DNA of 13,948 nucleotides. Source: Oscillospiraceae bacterium. GTDB lineage: Bacteria > Bacillota_A > Clostridia > Oscillospirales > Oscillospiraceae. The notes under the pieces were generated by a model. It was not told the origin of the DNA. It did no database searches and saw only the letters and a program-made list of their open reading frames with translations. Position 1 is the stretch's first letter, and each line of letters begins with the position of its first letter. The stretch is taken from NCBI GenBank assembly GCA_902795095.1, contig CADBKB010000032.1, forward strand, positions 1 through 13,948, in the 5' to 3' direction. Of this stretch, positions 13,382-13,948 are shown piece after piece. The translations under genes were made by a program, and so were the position numbers.

Positions 13382-13948
13382 ATGCGTATTTTAGTAACAG
13401 ACGGAATGGACGCCGGCGCCATCGCCGCGCTGCAGGCCAAGGGCCACGAGGTCGTGGAGCAGTTCTACGCCCCCGAGGAGCTGGGAAAAGCCCTGCGGGA
13501 CTTCGACGCCTGCGTGGTCCGCTCCAAGACCAAGGTCCGCGCCAATCATATCGACGAAGCCCTGGGCGGCAAGCTCAAGCTCATCATCCGCGGCGGCGTC
13601 GGCGTGGACAACATCGACGTGGCCTATGCCGAGGAAAAGGGCATCGCCGTTCGCAACACCCCCGCCGCTTCCAGTGAATCCGTCGCGGAGCTGGCCATGG
13701 GCCATATGTTCGCCTGCGCCCGCTATATCTCCATCGCCGGCAGCACCATGCGCGAGGACAAGTGGGAGAAGAAGGCCTACGGCAAGGGCATCGAGCTGCA
13801 GGGCAAGACCCTGGGCATCATCGGCTTCGGCCGCATCGGCCAGAAGCTGGCCGCTCTGGCCAAGGGCATCGGCATGGACGTGATCGCCTATGACATTTAC
13901 CATGTGGACGGCATCGAGGAAAAGCTGGGCATGAAATACGTGGAGCTC
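13382..13948 (+). CDS. serA: D-3-phosphoglycerate dehydrogenase (3'-truncated by window)
   Basis: The first 189 residues are visible and the frame is open to the last base. SerA oxidises 3-phosphoglycerate to 3-phosphohydroxypyruvate with NAD+, the first step of serine synthesis, feeding SerC. The ATG at 13382 is 8 nt behind AGGAG (13369-13373). Visible motifs of the D-2-hydroxyacid dehydrogenase family are RSKTKV (47-52), RGGVGVDNID (70-79), NTPAASSESVAELAMG (92-107) and the Rossmann loop GIIGFGRIGQKLA (145-157), followed by the NAD-ribose aspartate AYD (Asp171). The catalytic His/Glu and any ACT regulatory domain lie beyond the window. It probably shares the serC transcript across the intervening repeat, since no separate promoter is evident. 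Confidence 0.95.
   Translation, partial: MRILVTDGMDAGAIAALQAKGHEVVEQFYAPEELGKALRDFDACVVRSKTKVRANHIDEALGGKLKLIIRGGVGVDNIDVAYAEEKGIAVRNTPAASSESVAELAMGHMFACARYISIAGSTMREDKWEKKAYGKGIELQGKTLGIIGFGRIGQKLAALAKGIGMDVIAYDIYHVDGIEEKLGMKYVEL

Noticed and set aside
13303..13903. Open frames overlapping the start of serA on both strands (13303-13677 plus; 13391-13903 minus)
   Set aside because: They are shadows of serA, whose own frame from 13382 to the window end carries the Rossmann motif and has a ribosome binding site.

Overview
The window looks like a chromosomal stretch of a high-GC, anaerobic Firmicute, most likely a gut Oscillospiraceae/Ruminococcaceae-type clostridium. This is inferred from the strong C/G third-position bias, the clean AGGAGG-type ribosome binding sites, a clostridial six-gene rnf operon with an RnfB rich in ferredoxin clusters, and Gram-positive-style lipoproteins. 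No phage, transposase, CRISPR array, tRNA or rRNA is visible.

Layout. Positions 1-912 (+) hold the 3' part of a TrpB2-type tryptophan synthase beta chain, ending at a strong two-way terminator. From there to about 8.2 kb everything is on the minus strand. Read in the direction of transcription, this is an RNase Z-like metallo-beta-lactamase-fold hydrolase (8170-7340), then the complete rnfCDGEAB operon (7201-2237) with its own promoter and terminator, then a lipoprotein with a C-terminal TlpA-like thioredoxin domain (2113-953) with its own extended -10 promoter. Divergent promoters at about 8.2 kb separate this block from the plus-strand half: an unknown lipoprotein coupled to trmB, then the primary sigma factor gene, a tiny Cys-rich ORF, a small membrane protein, serC, and the start of serA, which runs off the window.

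How the genes work together. The Rnf complex couples ferredoxin oxidation and NAD+ reduction to ion pumping, the central energy-conserving step of many anaerobes. Its order here is C-D-G-E-A-B with 4-nt overlaps or short gaps, and both covalent-flavin sites, the RnfC and RnfB cluster cysteines and the RnfA/RnfE membrane cysteines are all present. serC and serA form the core of the phosphorylated serine pathway. Serine is also the co-substrate of the TrpB at the left edge, but that link may be coincidental. trmB and rpoD are housekeeping genes.

Most interesting points. (1) A 35-codon, seven-cysteine ORF (11434-11541) lies between rpoD and the next gene, with its own ribosome binding site, an upstream hairpin and a terminator 11 nt after its stop. 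(2) A 77-bp double-hairpin, MITE/REP-like element with 16-bp perfect terminal inverted repeats sits between serC and serA. (3) The MBL-fold protein appears to carry Arg where RNase Z-type enzymes have a metal-binding His. I see no clear evidence for a wholly new multi-gene system; the Cys-rich micro-ORF is the best candidate for something undescribed.
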